Source of the DNA: Arbacia lixula | Lineage: Eukaryota > Echinodermata > Echinoidea > Arbacioida > Arbaciidae | Assembly: GCA_963669155.1 (NCBI GenBank) | Contig: OZ022579.1 | Span: 24,739,189-24,803,188 of the forward strand | Reading direction: 5' to 3' | Length of the DNA stretch: 64,000 nucleotides | Part shown: positions 23,606 to 34,640 of the stretch, one piece after another | Layout of the letters: the number at the start of each line of letters is the position of its first letter | Position numbering within the stretch: the first letter of the stretch is position 1 | Translations under genes and position numbers: made by a program | Notes under the pieces: generated by a model | Seen by the model: the letters and a program-made list of their open reading frames with translations, nothing else | The model's database searches: none | Told to the model about the DNA's origin: nothing

Positions 23606-23956
23606 TTGAACTACCATAGCCTGTCTTTTGGTAAATCTGGGGTGGTACTCTGACAGCCAACAATTGATGACTGTGGTTGTCTTTTTTGGTGCAGTTTTTT
23701 TTTTTTTAAACTTTTGACAGTCAATTGATAGAATACAACTTCGATTAGAACTAAAACAGTTTGGGACTTTTTTTTTCAGAATATCACCCCTGACTTTAAA
23801 TCTAAGATTGTTTAAAAGAAGTTTTGCAAACAAAAAAAAATCTGTAAGACATTGCATGACCATAATAAGATCATAAAGATCATGCTTGTGAAAAATGAAA
23901 CTTGACAGTGATATGCAATTTGAATAAGGCATGAAAAATAGCCTTCTTATAGTTTA

Positions 23957-24100
23957 TTAAAAGGAATATACTGCTCTGGGAAGACAAAACGCCTTCAAAA
24001 GGTGTTTGTGACCAATCTTCTTGCTAATGGTCTTAATGTATTGTCAATTTTAGAAACTGTTTTTTGTCTTCTTGCTGTTCCCAGTACAGTATATTCCCTG
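23957..24100. repeat. TTAA foldback MITE, family B, short diverged copy
   Basis: TTAAAAGGAATATACTGCTC...GGGAAGACAAAACGCCTTCAAAA matches the left arm of family B, with CTTCTTGC and AATGGTCTTAA inside. The right end is CCCAGTACAGTATATTCCCT without TTAA. The inner part of the palindrome is missing. Confidence 0.7.
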
Positions 24101-24385
24101 TAGTAACTACAGGCTCACTTCTTTTCCAGATGCAAAATTAAAGTTGCAGCTCATAATGAAATCTTCCATTTCTCTTATAATTTCATCGCAAATCTGACAA
24201 GAAACGTCCCTGCCACCAACTAACTATAAATAAAATGTAATTTTAAGGGTCAGCTGTGTACTAAACTATATCATGTACAAAGAGAGCGAGAAGGAAATAG
24301 AGATAGAGAGGAGGGTGAGAAAGAGGGAAAAAATTGCACAAAAATAAAACACTCGTGTGTTGGAATGTTAAACTTATAAAATAAA

Positions 24386-24391
24386 TTTATT
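24386..24391 (-). terminator. Candidate poly(A) signal for FAM227
   Basis: AATAAA on the minus strand, about 1.1 kb past the FAM227 stop codon. An overlapping AATAAA on the plus strand (24379-24384) could serve the convergent gene. Position only; no transcript evidence. Confidence 0.3.
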
Positions 24392-25478
24392 GCATATTAC
24401 ACATGATTTCACTTTAGACAACGCATGAATTACATTCACTTGATATCAGTACTTAATAAACATCTACTTTTAAAAGATAATCTGGTGGCTCTTTCTTTGA
24501 TGGAATACAAAAGGTGGGTTTGCACACACAATAGCACATCACACACTTGGTTTGGAAACGATTTTCCAATGGAATGATGAAGAATAGTACCAACTTAAAG
24601 AGTTCTGATAAAATTCAAATCACTTGTCACTTTCTGAATTGACAAAGTTCTTTTATCTGTGACTGCAATGGTCAGTTTCCTCACCCACTGGCCGTTGTCC
24701 ATCAACTCTTGATCTTGTTCATAAAGCCGCATTAAACAGAGGCTGTCACTTTTCTTACTGGTCAGTTGAATGCTGGTCATCAAGTTTGGTCAATATTGCA
24801 ATCAGAGTAGTCAGTCGCTGTGTGGTCAGGTTCTTACTGGCCATTAGTCTTTGTCAGTGTAGTTGATCCTCAAGTCTCTAATACCGGAAGTCTGTAAATA
24901 TACTTCATAGTCTTCATGGTCTGGCACCACTGGTCAAATATCTTTAAGGTGGTCATAAGTCTTTGAAAGTTAGAATTTTACCTTGGCGGTCAGTTTTTTT
25001 AATGCGACCATTGATCTTACAGCAGTTGTTGGCTTATCATCAGTCTCTCATACTTTGCCCTTGGTGGTCATTTGTCTCCATCTCTATAGGGCAATCGGTC
25101 AAAAGCCTTTACTCAGACATTTGGACATTGACCTACATGGTCATTTTAGTGACCATATAGACATGTGTCTTGGCAGTCAATTTACCCACTGATCATTGTG
25201 TCTTCAATAGGTGGTGCAGACATTGTGTTCGATTTCTCAGAGGGCATAAATATTATTTGAAAGTGGCTGAAAATAAGTTTTAAGTCGGTATCAACGATAT
25301 TTGGCTTGATGTTTTGTTTCTCAGAGGTCAAATGGCCAGTGGTCAGTGCTCCTCAATCTTGCATATCTCAGACGGCATCAATTTTAGTAAAGTGTTTGAC
25401 TATCAGTCCTTAGGCGGTATCAAAGATGTTTTCCTTGGTTTGTTTCTCAGAGGTCAAATGGCCAGTGGTCATTGCTCC

Positions 25479-28400
25479 TCAGTCCTGGTCAGCATAGTAC
25501 TTCAAGGCCTCGTCTACGGCCTGCGCGGCCCCCGTGCTGACCTCTCCCTGGTCCTTGAGCAGCTCTAGGAGCAAGAGGTCACTCAGCTTCTTGACCTCCC
25601 GAGGATGCGACATCAACGCGTTCTCTCTCCTGAAGCAGGAAAAAGGGAAGAGGAAAAAAATAATACAACAAATACAATTTGTCTTACGTATAAGTGTTAT
25701 GAAACAACATATAAATTCATTTATTCTTTCTTACTTTTTCCTTATACTGAAAGAAAACGACCTCATGTTGTTACCAAAAGTTGAATTATTTTCTAAATAG
25801 TACTTCAAACACTCTCACCATGGAAGCATACTTTCATCGTCATAACTCACAAGTTTGGAGGGGGGGGGGGGTAGGGAGTAACCCATGTGAATAACCCATT
25901 GGGCTTGTCCAAGTGCAATTAGATGAAACTGAAAACTGCTCCGTGTGAATATTGCCTGAAGGTTCATCCAAACAGAAGGGGTTGCCTCCCTACTGGGGCA
26001 CAGCAAGACAATGCTTCACATTAAGATTTAAATGGTGATAATTGTCATATTTGTTGCTACAAAAATATTCACCTGATGCATTAAAATCATAAATTAAGCC
26101 CAGAGCGAAGCATTATCACAAGCATTTTAACGCCACAAAAAGGCTGATGGCCGTTCAATATGTCACTAAGAAATGTCGCACAAAGATTATTGGTTTTAGA
26201 GGCAGTGGCAACCCTCTTGTGAATAAGTGTAAACACAGCAAAATGGATAAATGAAGGTTCTTTAGTACAGATAACGTTTAATTTACGAAATATAATTTTG
26301 GGTTTTGAAGAAAAGAGAAATAAAGCGTTAAGTTGCATGGTAATTTTTATCAAACAACAATTGTTCGTACAAAAGCTTAATAATAAAATTCCTATTTTTA
26401 GTACCATAAAAAAAAGTTATTCAATATTATGATGATGAGAAACAAATTAATCATATTTCAGGTACACATAACAAATTTGTTCCCAAATGGCAGTCACTCA
26501 GATCTATGTATGTTTAAAACTGAAAGAGAGAAATGTAATTCATTGTATTTCATTTGAGTGCAAAATACATTCTTTTAAGTTGTGAAATGTTTATTTAACT
26601 CCATAAAATAGCCTATGGAGGGCTAAAAAATACAATTAGAAAAAAAAAATAAGTGTGAACACAGCCTTAGGTATATAGCTGACCTCATGTGCTCGTGTAG
26701 CTGACTCCTCTGCTGGGTCAAGAAGTGAGTGTGTTCCTTGATGCCCTCTTCGTACATCTGCTGGTACATGTCCCTCATCTCCCGTACATTCTGAAACGAG
26801 TCTTGGATGATGTCCTGGTACGTCGGCGCGGTCGACGAGGGCAGCTTGTCAATCTCGGTGCGCTGCAGGAGCACGTCGGTGCCCGCCGTGCGCTCCAGGC
26901 CCTGCTGTCGCATGAAGTGCGCCACCAGTGGGCTGCGACCCTCAACGTTGAAGACGTGCTTGACGAATGTCGGCCCCTCGGTAGCAGGGTGTGACTGCAT
27001 GAAGGAGAAGAAGTGAAGGAATGTATGTAATACCAGCATCTTAAAGTGTGTGAAAAAAGATATAGTAAAGTGAAACATGCACACACAAACCAGTCAAAAG
27101 ATGCATGTCTACACAAAAATATGTTCTTCTTGAGCAGGTCTTTACTTAAATACAGGGTTAGTTGGTTAACATTGTTCAAGAGGTACCACAAATGTGATCT
27201 TTATAGACAGGTGATCTTTCTATTCAAGTGGTCGCTAAAGTAGGTTTCACTGTACCGGCAAACAATTCAATGAAACTGTACATGTCATGCAATCCTACTG
27301 AGGTTAACAAGCCTTCTTATTCACATTTACATTAAGAAAGAAAAAAAGACAACAACAACAACAAAAAATTTCCATTAATGGTAACTCTGCCATCAATGGC
27401 AACTACCATGGTAACATCGCTTGACAGCCAATGAAATTCAGGGTTTCCCATAGAAATTGCCATTGGTATCAAAGTTACTATCAGTGGTAAGTTGTATGAA
27501 ACAGGGAACAGAAAAGGGGAAAACATTTCTCCTCAACCAGAAAAGTTCCCAGCAAACAAAATGTTTTCAGAACGTTTAAAAACATTTTTTTTAGGTCCTG
27601 TATGTCTTTCTCCTAAATGAACATTTTTAAAATGTTTTTGTTAGGTCCTGTACGTCTTCGTCCTAAATGAGCGTTTTAAAAACGTTTTTGTTAGGAGGTC
27701 CTGTACGTCTTTGTCCTAAATGAACGTTTTAAAAAAAAATGTTTTTGTTAGGAGGTCGTGTATGTCTTCGTACTCAGATACTCATGAATATTCATGCATG
27801 CATTAGGTCTTTATTGACTTGTGTCATTGTCAATGTACCACATTTAGACGTCCATAAAACGTTTTATTAGACGTCCAAAATACCTACTAGGAACGTTTTT
27901 AAAACGTTTTTTTGTAACCTGGGTTGACAGGTATATGCACAAAACTAACCTCTTTTTTCTCTGGTTTATGATGATCCACGCTTGTTCTAGATAACGTCCC
28001 CCTTGCCGTTAAAACCGATGTCTTGGGTCCAAGCTGTGTCCTGGAGTTGCTTTTCTTCGATACCACGGAGCCGGCCACACCCTTTTTCTTGGCACCACCA
28101 CCACCACCACCACCCATTTTCTTCCCATGTTTTGTCCTATCCTTCGCCCCTGCACCGGAGATTGTCTCTGAGCTGCCCTGCTCCACCGAATACTCGCTGA
28201 TGGTCTGGAGCACGGCCTTGTTGGGATTTTTTGTGACGTCTGTTGCATTCTGCTTCGATGCTTTCTCCTTGCACGTCGTTGAGATCGTGCTGATACTCTG
28301 GGCATCGGCGACAGCCGATATCAGGCTGGATTCGTCATCGCCGAGGAGAGACTTGGTTCCCCCGACATCAGGGAGAATCTGACTAGAGTCGGAGGAGGTG

Positions 28401-30722
28401 GACTCAAAGTTGAGAATTCCTCCTGTTTTGGAAGAGAATGTTTAGTTTATATTACTAGTTGAAGGTAATCTTGCTTATAACAGATTTCAATTCATTGTAA
28501 TGTTCTGCAAAGTCTTATGACAACCATGGAAACAGCTAATTAAGTTCTGTGTACTAGAGCAGAACAATCAATATTCAGGTTTTTGTGACTGAACCCACCT
28601 TTCTTTTTGTCCTTCTTCGTAAAGTCATCCTTTCTCATATCGGGTGGTTCCAGGCCGGCAAAGTTCCACGCAGTCCACAGCCTCGGAGCCTGCTTAGTCC
28701 CAACCACCCACTCTGATGTCAGCATACACATGCCTTCCTTGAAGCTGTCGTCAAACTGCCTCCATGAGTTGGGGAAGGCGGCGCAGTAGGCTGCGTAGAT
28801 GGCCTGAGCCAGAGTGTCTGCGTATGACTGCAGTTTTAGAATGTGACAAGAAGACATTTTGGACATAAATTGGCCAATTCACAATATCCAGGGATCACAA
28901 TAAATCCACCAATTTGATTTTTATTCTCTTTTTTAACACAGAATAACTTTCAAACTTGACGTATACTTACGTGTCTTTGTAACATGTATACACTGAACCA
29001 TCATAACTATTACTCCAAGCTTAGACGGATTTAACTTCTTTCATATACTTTCTTGGTGCAAAATGCTACTATATAGCTGGGAAAAAAAGTTTATTTGCAA
29101 ATTATATGCATATCTTGTTTTTAAGCCATGGAATAATTATAACGCCTCCCCTCCCTGCCCCCTTTCTCTTACCCATCTCCGAAGGAATGGACAGAGAAAG
29201 AGAGAAAAACTAGAGCAATTCGACTGCCACGCAGTCGATAAATATGCCTCCGCCTCTTTGCTATTCTCAGAAAATGTGTATGTTTGGTGGGCAATGTACC
29301 GTTGCTCCTATGTGAAATGAAAATATCACATTCTGTTTTTCCAAGTTTACCCAAGTTTGGCAATGTTCATTGACTTATGACCTCTTACTTCTTTGACTTC
29401 CAATCTAACCAGTCCGTCTACATCCATCCTTGTATCCTTGTAATTCATGTACCATGTTTTCTTGAAATGCATAATTGGATTGGGATTTATTGTGAAAAAT
29501 ATCAATTTGGGAGCAAGTTTCAGCAAATTTTGGCAAAGTTCATAAACCTTTGACCTCTGAATTTTCAGGAATTTTACCCAAGCTTTCACCAGTCTACCTC
29601 CATGAAGCGACACATCTCTGTACCATGTTTTGTTTAAATTGAATCATTAGATTTGGATTCAATGTGAAAAATAGCCAATTTTGGCAAAGTTCATTGACCT
29701 TTCACCTTTGAGAAATTTCACCAAAGTGTTATCAGTCTACCCCCAATTAGTGATCCATCTTTACACCATGTTTGGTTGGTAATGTGAAAATATTACTTTG
29801 GGGGCAATTTTTAGGTAATTTTTGGCAAAGTTCATTGACCTTAGACCTCTGACCTTTCTGCAAATTTCACCAAAAATGTCACCAGTCTAGCCCCAAGTAG
29901 TGATCCATCTTTGCACCATGTTTGATTGGAAATGCTATTGGATTTGGATTTATTGTGAATAAGGTCCAATTACTGCATTTTTTCACAAAGTTCATTGACC
30001 TTTGACCTCTGACCTTTCAGGAATTTTACCCAAAATGTCACCAGTCTACCTCCAAGTAGTGATCCATCTTTTTACCATGTTTGATGAGAATTGTATTCTT
30101 GGATTTGGATTTAATGTGAAAAAGGTCAATTTGGGGCAATTTTTCACAAAGTTCTTTGACCTTTGACCTTTGACCTCAATCAGATTTGACCCCAATTTAA
30201 CAAACTTCATTGGTTTTATGCAATACACACATGTACCAAGTGTGAAGCAAATCTGGTTCACGGTTCTCAAGATATTGCCTAAACGGATTCGGGACGGACG
30301 GACGGACAGACAACCCGAAAACATAATGCCTCCGGCCACTTCGTGGCGGAGGCATAAAAATACATGCCTGTACACACTCCTCAAAATAAATTCATCACAC
30401 TGCACTGTTGTTGATTATGACTTTTCCTGTGTTGTAAATTCATTAGAGTTTTATCACTGTATTGATCTTCCATCTTACCCTGAAGAAGACGTCTCTATAC
30501 TTGGGGTGCTTGGCTGATAGAAGCAGCTTGACATAGTTGTAGGAGATGCGGTTGAAGAGTCTGCTCTGGACCACTTTGCTGGGATGGTATCGGTGCAGGA
30601 AGTAATACCAAAAGGTGTCCTGAATAACAAAACAAAGAAAGAATAAATCCAAACAGGTCCTAGGTTCTCGCCAAGATCTGTCACCCTAATTCACATTGTC
30701 ACACCCGTCGCACACACACACA

Positions 30723-30778
<56 letters not shown>

Positions 30779-33700
30779 GACACACCTAAATAAAGAAACA
30801 CAGAAGACTTTAGTTTTCTCTGAAAGCGCTTTCTAGGGTAATTTCAATGTTGAAAAGAAATGTTGATGCAGTACACCTAGAAGAAAAGATAGCATAATTC
30901 GACCTGTAAATGAATGAGGAACTTGCCTGTTGGAGTATGATATCCTAATACTGGGTGTATGCCTAAAATTTATTTGAAAACAATAAGAGTTTGCTAAATA
31001 TGTCTCTCACTGCGGATAAATGGCTACTGATAATTGTTTTTCTCGCAATGTAAGGTAAACGGAATCGAAAAGATCACGTTTTGTGCGCCACTGCAACACT
31101 TCGTCAGGTGTGATACAAAATAACAGTTTGTTTACCAGTAGAATGGCTTCCGACATCTTAGAATGGAAGAGCCTCTTGAATTCGATCTTGTAGTGATGTT
31201 TCCTCTCCAGGTCCACCTGGGCGCTAGTCACCTTCTTGAGGATGACGATGCCTGGGATCTCAGGCAGCGGAGTCAGCCGGTCAGCCTCATAGCCGGGGTA
31301 TTGGTGCAGCTGCGTTGCCAAGGTGATGGATGAGAGGGTGGTGGAGGAGTGGATGAGGAGGATATAGAGGATGGAGTAAAGATGAAGGAGGAAGATGAGA
31401 GGAAGGGATGGGAAGGATGGGGTGAGGGCATTGAAGATGAAGATGGAAGGAAGACAAGGGGGAGGAGAGGAAAGCAAGGAGAAAAGAAGGGGGAAGTAGA
31501 AGAAGAGGAAGATGTGAAAGGAACAGAATGGGGAAACAAAAGAGCATGAAACAAACACAAAAATAAGAAGTGGCAAAAAGCAAAAGGAAAAAGATGGGAA
31601 GAGGAAGAGAGGAGGAAGGAAGATGGGTGATAAATATGATGTGGATGAGGACAACGTACATGGAGAACGTATGATTAGTACGTACTTCAAAACTTTGGCC
31701 TGCAGTTTCATTACTTGTAATAAAGATTATTGTCATACCAGTTGTAGATAGGATGTTGTTTATAGCAAAAAGAAGCAGACAATATTGGCTGTCACACTTT
31801 CACACTTACCTCCACCAACTTTGGCTTGGTACCCGTCTTCTCCGTCTGATGCTGAGAAGGGGTGGGGGGGGGGGGGAAGAGAAGAAGCAGAATTATATAA
31901 GAACCATGGTTAAAATAGAGGCATACTCTTACTCATCAGGTTTACTTTCCAAACAAATAGCTTTTGATGGAAGAGTGAGCACTATTCATCATTCTCTTTT
32001 TTGTGAATAAACCTCTCTTTCGATCTGTAGTAACATTAAAGTTGGCTTTTCTCTATCATGACATCACATCTCATGCTCAACGTTCAGAGATGCATACTGT
32101 CCAATTTCTCCACCATTAGCGTATGGGAACTAGATGGACTATGTGTTAAGTCTATAGGAAAGGGACAATCGACAGGATTAAAAAAAAAAATCTTGTTCTG
32201 TTCAGTTTCTCTGATATGCCTGCTATTAGTGATGACAACTCTTTGTTATGAATGGTGAAAAGATTTCTTTAAAGTGTTTAATCAAAAATGGATTTAACTC
32301 TTTCTATTTCAGACAAAATACTGCTCTTTGTGACATGTATTCTACAATGCCTTGATAGTGCATTACAGGTTCAATGAACATATACCAGCCGGTACTCCAT
32401 TATACTAAATATTATAACTGTTGAGTCTTAAATATCATCAAGTCATTGTTCTTACCTTTCTGTTTGCGGCAAATGATTTCAGTAGATGCTTCCCTTTCTC
32501 TCCTTTGTCCCCCTGCAACACTGAAGGAGAGATTTAAGCCAAGTCAAGTGAGGAAAAAACAAAACAAATGCTGCTTCAATCTCACATCAAACCGATCAAG
32601 ACCATCAACCTCTGTGATACAAACGTGTATCAAACCAATCCAGTGTCCCTTTACCATCACACTCTCTGTGATACAAACACATACCAAACCAGTCAAGAGT
32701 CCGATAACCATCAAACTCTTTGTGATACAAACATGTATCAAACCAATCCAGTGTCCCTTAACCATCACACTCTTTGTGATACAAACGTGTATCAAACCAA
32801 TTCAGTGTCCCTTAACCATCACACTCTCTCTGATACAAACATGTATCAAACCAGTCAAGAGTCCCATATCTATCAAACTCTCTGTGATTCAAACTTGTAT
32901 GAGACCAATCAAAAAATGATCCCTTAACCATCAACCTTTTAGTGATACAAACGTGTGATAAATATTGAGACGGGAAGGTTGCAGTGCGCATGCAAGAATA
33001 TAAACACTGCATACAATACAGTCCCAGAGAATAATGGATGATATATCTAAAGCAGATGTGAAAAGCCCCAACTGAAAAAAAAAATTCCACCTTTAATGAT
33101 AGCCACAGAGACACACCCATAAATATGAATAGAGATATACATAGAATATTAAAACAACATCAGAACTTCCCATGTTTTAGTTTATCTTCCATCCACCACA
33201 ATGATCTATTAAGCTTTGGATATAATTCAAAATAAGTGCAGAATAAGCAATGTTATACTACCATTACACACCATTTATACCAGTATGTGTGTACACTGAA
33301 GTATCATGAAAAAGGAGAGAACTATAATTAGCATCATGCATACCAGTAAATAGGCGTGTGCATGTGGATCTAAAATAAAAAGTGCATGTAATGTAGGTAT
33401 TACTGGTTTATCAAAATTTGGATATATGTTCAGTTTTGTGCAGATAAACAATACTACTCGATATCATGAGCAATTACTACATGTATAGTGCAATACATGT
33501 TACCAATAACATAAATATAACACATTTTGAATAAGTTTTCATCTCGTATATTCTGTGCGGAGCATACATTGACTCATTACAACTTTATATTTCAAGCCTG
33601 CAGAAGGGATGTTACCTTAAGAAAGATTAGAAGTCTAAGGTTTTTCTTGTTTGCTTAAAAAACAATACCCATACACATTAAAAAAATATCACATGAAGAC

Positions 33701-34198
33701 TAGCTATTGTGTACAAATGCAACAATTGAAAATGTGCAAAGCAAACATACTGTACATTGTGCAAAAAATTATGGTGCACATGTAATGGAATTGCTACAAA
33801 AACTTCTATTGCTCAAAAATCTTGATTCACATTCCACGAGTGTAGTATGGGCATAGCTTTGGCATGACGTTCGACACTTTCTGAGCCTCATAAATTGCTG
33901 TTCTATGGAATTTGTGTGTATTTAAATCTGTAGCACATTAAGTGTTAAGCCTCCATGGAATAAAGAGGGGCCCAACACAGACATACACAGGCCATTTCCT
34001 CTCCCCCCTTTTAAGTGGGCCATTTCTCCCCACTCCCCCACTCCCTTGCTCCCACCCCCCCCCCCCTCCCCCCTCTCTGACCCAATACCCATGCCTCTAT
34101 GCTGTAGCTCCAGCGACATGAAACATAAACAAAACAGTGCTTACTTGACTTGACAGCATACACGCCCGCAAACTGGTTGAGTTCTTTGACATCTTTTG
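25479..34198 (-). CDS. FAM227 family protein (FWWh-region protein), 5' end unresolved
   Basis: Nine minus-strand exons join without a phase break: 34198-34145, 32512-32456, 31851-31810, 31309-31136, 30619-30479, 28827-28599, 28422-27950, 26994-26684 and 25629-25479 (TGA at 25481-25479). They give 543 aa, before any missing N-terminus. The core runs KPKLVELHQYPGYE, then LLDTFWYYFLHRYHP, RISYNYVKLLL, then LAQAIYAAYCAAFPNSWRQF and LTSEWVVG: the Phe-Trp and Trp-rich signature that gives Pfam's FWWh region its name. FAM227A and FAM227B are the vertebrate members and have no assigned biochemical function; I cannot say which is closer. After the domain comes a Ser/Lys-rich linker with a Gly-8 run encoded by a GGT repeat, a conserved block (VFNVEGRSPLVAHFMRQQGL) and a helical tail. 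An upstream 50-base exon (36858-36809) would fit the phase, but its splice acceptor is weak. Confidence 0.86.
27548..27923. repeat. AACGTTTT tandem repeat with inverted CCCAG ends
   Basis: Four ~50-bp units each hold AACGTTTTAAAAACGTTTTT-like palindromes and TTAGGTCCTGTACGTCTTCG or close variants, then TCCTAAATGA. The ends CCCAGCAAACAAAATGTTTT and the inverse AAACGTTTTTTTGTAACCTGGG look like short terminal inverted repeats. It stops about 27 bases from the donor site of the FAM227 exon 28422-27950. Confidence 0.7.
29208..30361. mobile_element. HINE-like (Helitron-like, non-autonomous) repeat, copy 1
   Basis: It starts AACTAGAGCAATT with a small hairpin (CGACTGCCACGCAGTCG). The centre is about seven degenerate ~120-150-bp units (GGCAAAGTTCATTGACCTTT, AATTTCACC, TGATCCATCTTT, ACCATGTTTG). 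Next is a (GGAC)n tract, and the right end is a strong hairpin, GCCTCCGGCCACTTCGTGGC and on to GGAGGC, followed by ATAAAAAT. Copy 2 at 52126-53157 shares both boundaries. A hairpin at one end, central tandem repeats and no target duplication match HINE/DINE-1-type elements; the class is inferred. It lies in the FAM227 intron between exons 30619-30479 and 28827-28599. Confidence 0.7.
30713..30780. repeat. (CA)n microsatellite
   Basis: A run of CA dinucleotides of about 60 bases with one TA interruption, in a FAM227 intron. Confidence 0.95.
31322..31640. repeat. Polypurine tract (polypyrimidine on FAM227 sense strand)
   Basis: About 300 bases of nearly pure A/G on the + strand, GAGGA- and GGAAG-rich, end 12 bases from the acceptor of FAM227 exon 31309-31136. 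Open frames across it on both strands are compositional. Confidence 0.9.
32580..32950. repeat. 54-bp minisatellite, about seven units
   Basis: GATACAAACRTGTATCAAAC starts at 32616, 32670, 32724, 32778, 32832 and 32886 with an exact 54-base period, and a last unit starts at about 32944. Two alternating subtypes exist: CAATCCAGTGTCCCTTAACC and CAGTCAAGAGTCC. Since 54 is a multiple of three, open frames run through it on both strands. It lies in the FAM227 intron upstream of exon 32512-32456. Confidence 0.95.
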
Positions 34199-34261
34199 CT
34201 GCATTAAGTGAGACCCAACACAAAGCCATCAATGAGAGAAGCCGACGCAATCCCAGCACAC

Positions 34262-34640
34262 AGGCAGGGCGAGATGGTATGGTGGGGTGGAGTGGGGTGG
34301 GGTCGGGTCTGAAGGTAGGGTGGGGTGGGAGGGGTGTGGCGGGTGGGGTGGGAAGGAGGGGTATGAAAGTAGGGTGGAGTGGGTGTTGTGGAGTGGGCTG
34401 GGGTGGGTGCGGTGAGTTGGGTTTAGAAATGTAGGGTTAGGTCGGGTACGAATGTAGGGTGGGAATATAGGGTATGGTGTCGTAGGATGGTAGGTGGGGT
34501 CAGGTGTGGGGTGGTGGGTTGGGGGTACATGTACAGTGTAGGTAAAAACATTGAGTAAGGTGGAGAGGAAGGAAGGGTGTGTTGGGTAGGAATGTGGAGT
34601 ATGGTAGGGTATATAACGGTAGGGTGGGATGTACATGGGA
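34262..34640. repeat. GGGTGGGG-type minisatellite, G-rich on + strand
   Basis: Degenerate repeats of GGGTGGGGT, GGAGTGGG and TAGGGTGGG. The + strand carries many runs of three or more G; the FAM227 sense strand is C-rich. It begins about 65 bases upstream of the acceptor of exon 34198-34145. Confidence 0.9.

Larger units (their letters stand above)
17458..25478. other. Convergent intergenic region (3' ends of MXRA7-like and FAM227)
   Basis: No exon could be supported. Likely 3'UTR of the MXRA7-like gene follows 17457, but the true cleavage site is not obvious; AATAAA words lie at 18347-18352 and 18828-18833. The region also contains a TTAA MITE (18223-18551), the GA-microsatellite tandem (22861-23605), a half MITE (23957-24100) and, from 24600 to 25478, a degenerate tandem rich in TGGTCA words that probably belongs to the FAM227 3'UTR. 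Confidence 0.5.

Noticed and set aside
26725..27191. Open frames on both strands around 26.7-27.2 kb
   Set aside because: Shadows of the FAM227 exon 26994-26684; phase and family sequence fit only the minus frame ending VREMRDMYQQMYEEGIKEH.
28003..28382. Plus-strand frames with a His/Pro run
   Set aside because: Antisense of the FAM227 linker exon; the Pro/His run is the complement of its Gly codon repeat.
31273..31736. Long Ser/Pro/Phe-rich frames upstream of a FAM227 exon
   Set aside because: Polypyrimidine tract; only 31309-31136 shows family sequence and splice signals.
32446..32927. 157- and 119-codon repetitive frames, also CRISPR-like at first sight
   Set aside because: 54-bp tandem repeat without unique spacers, in a eukaryotic intron; the frame stays open because 54 is divisible by three.
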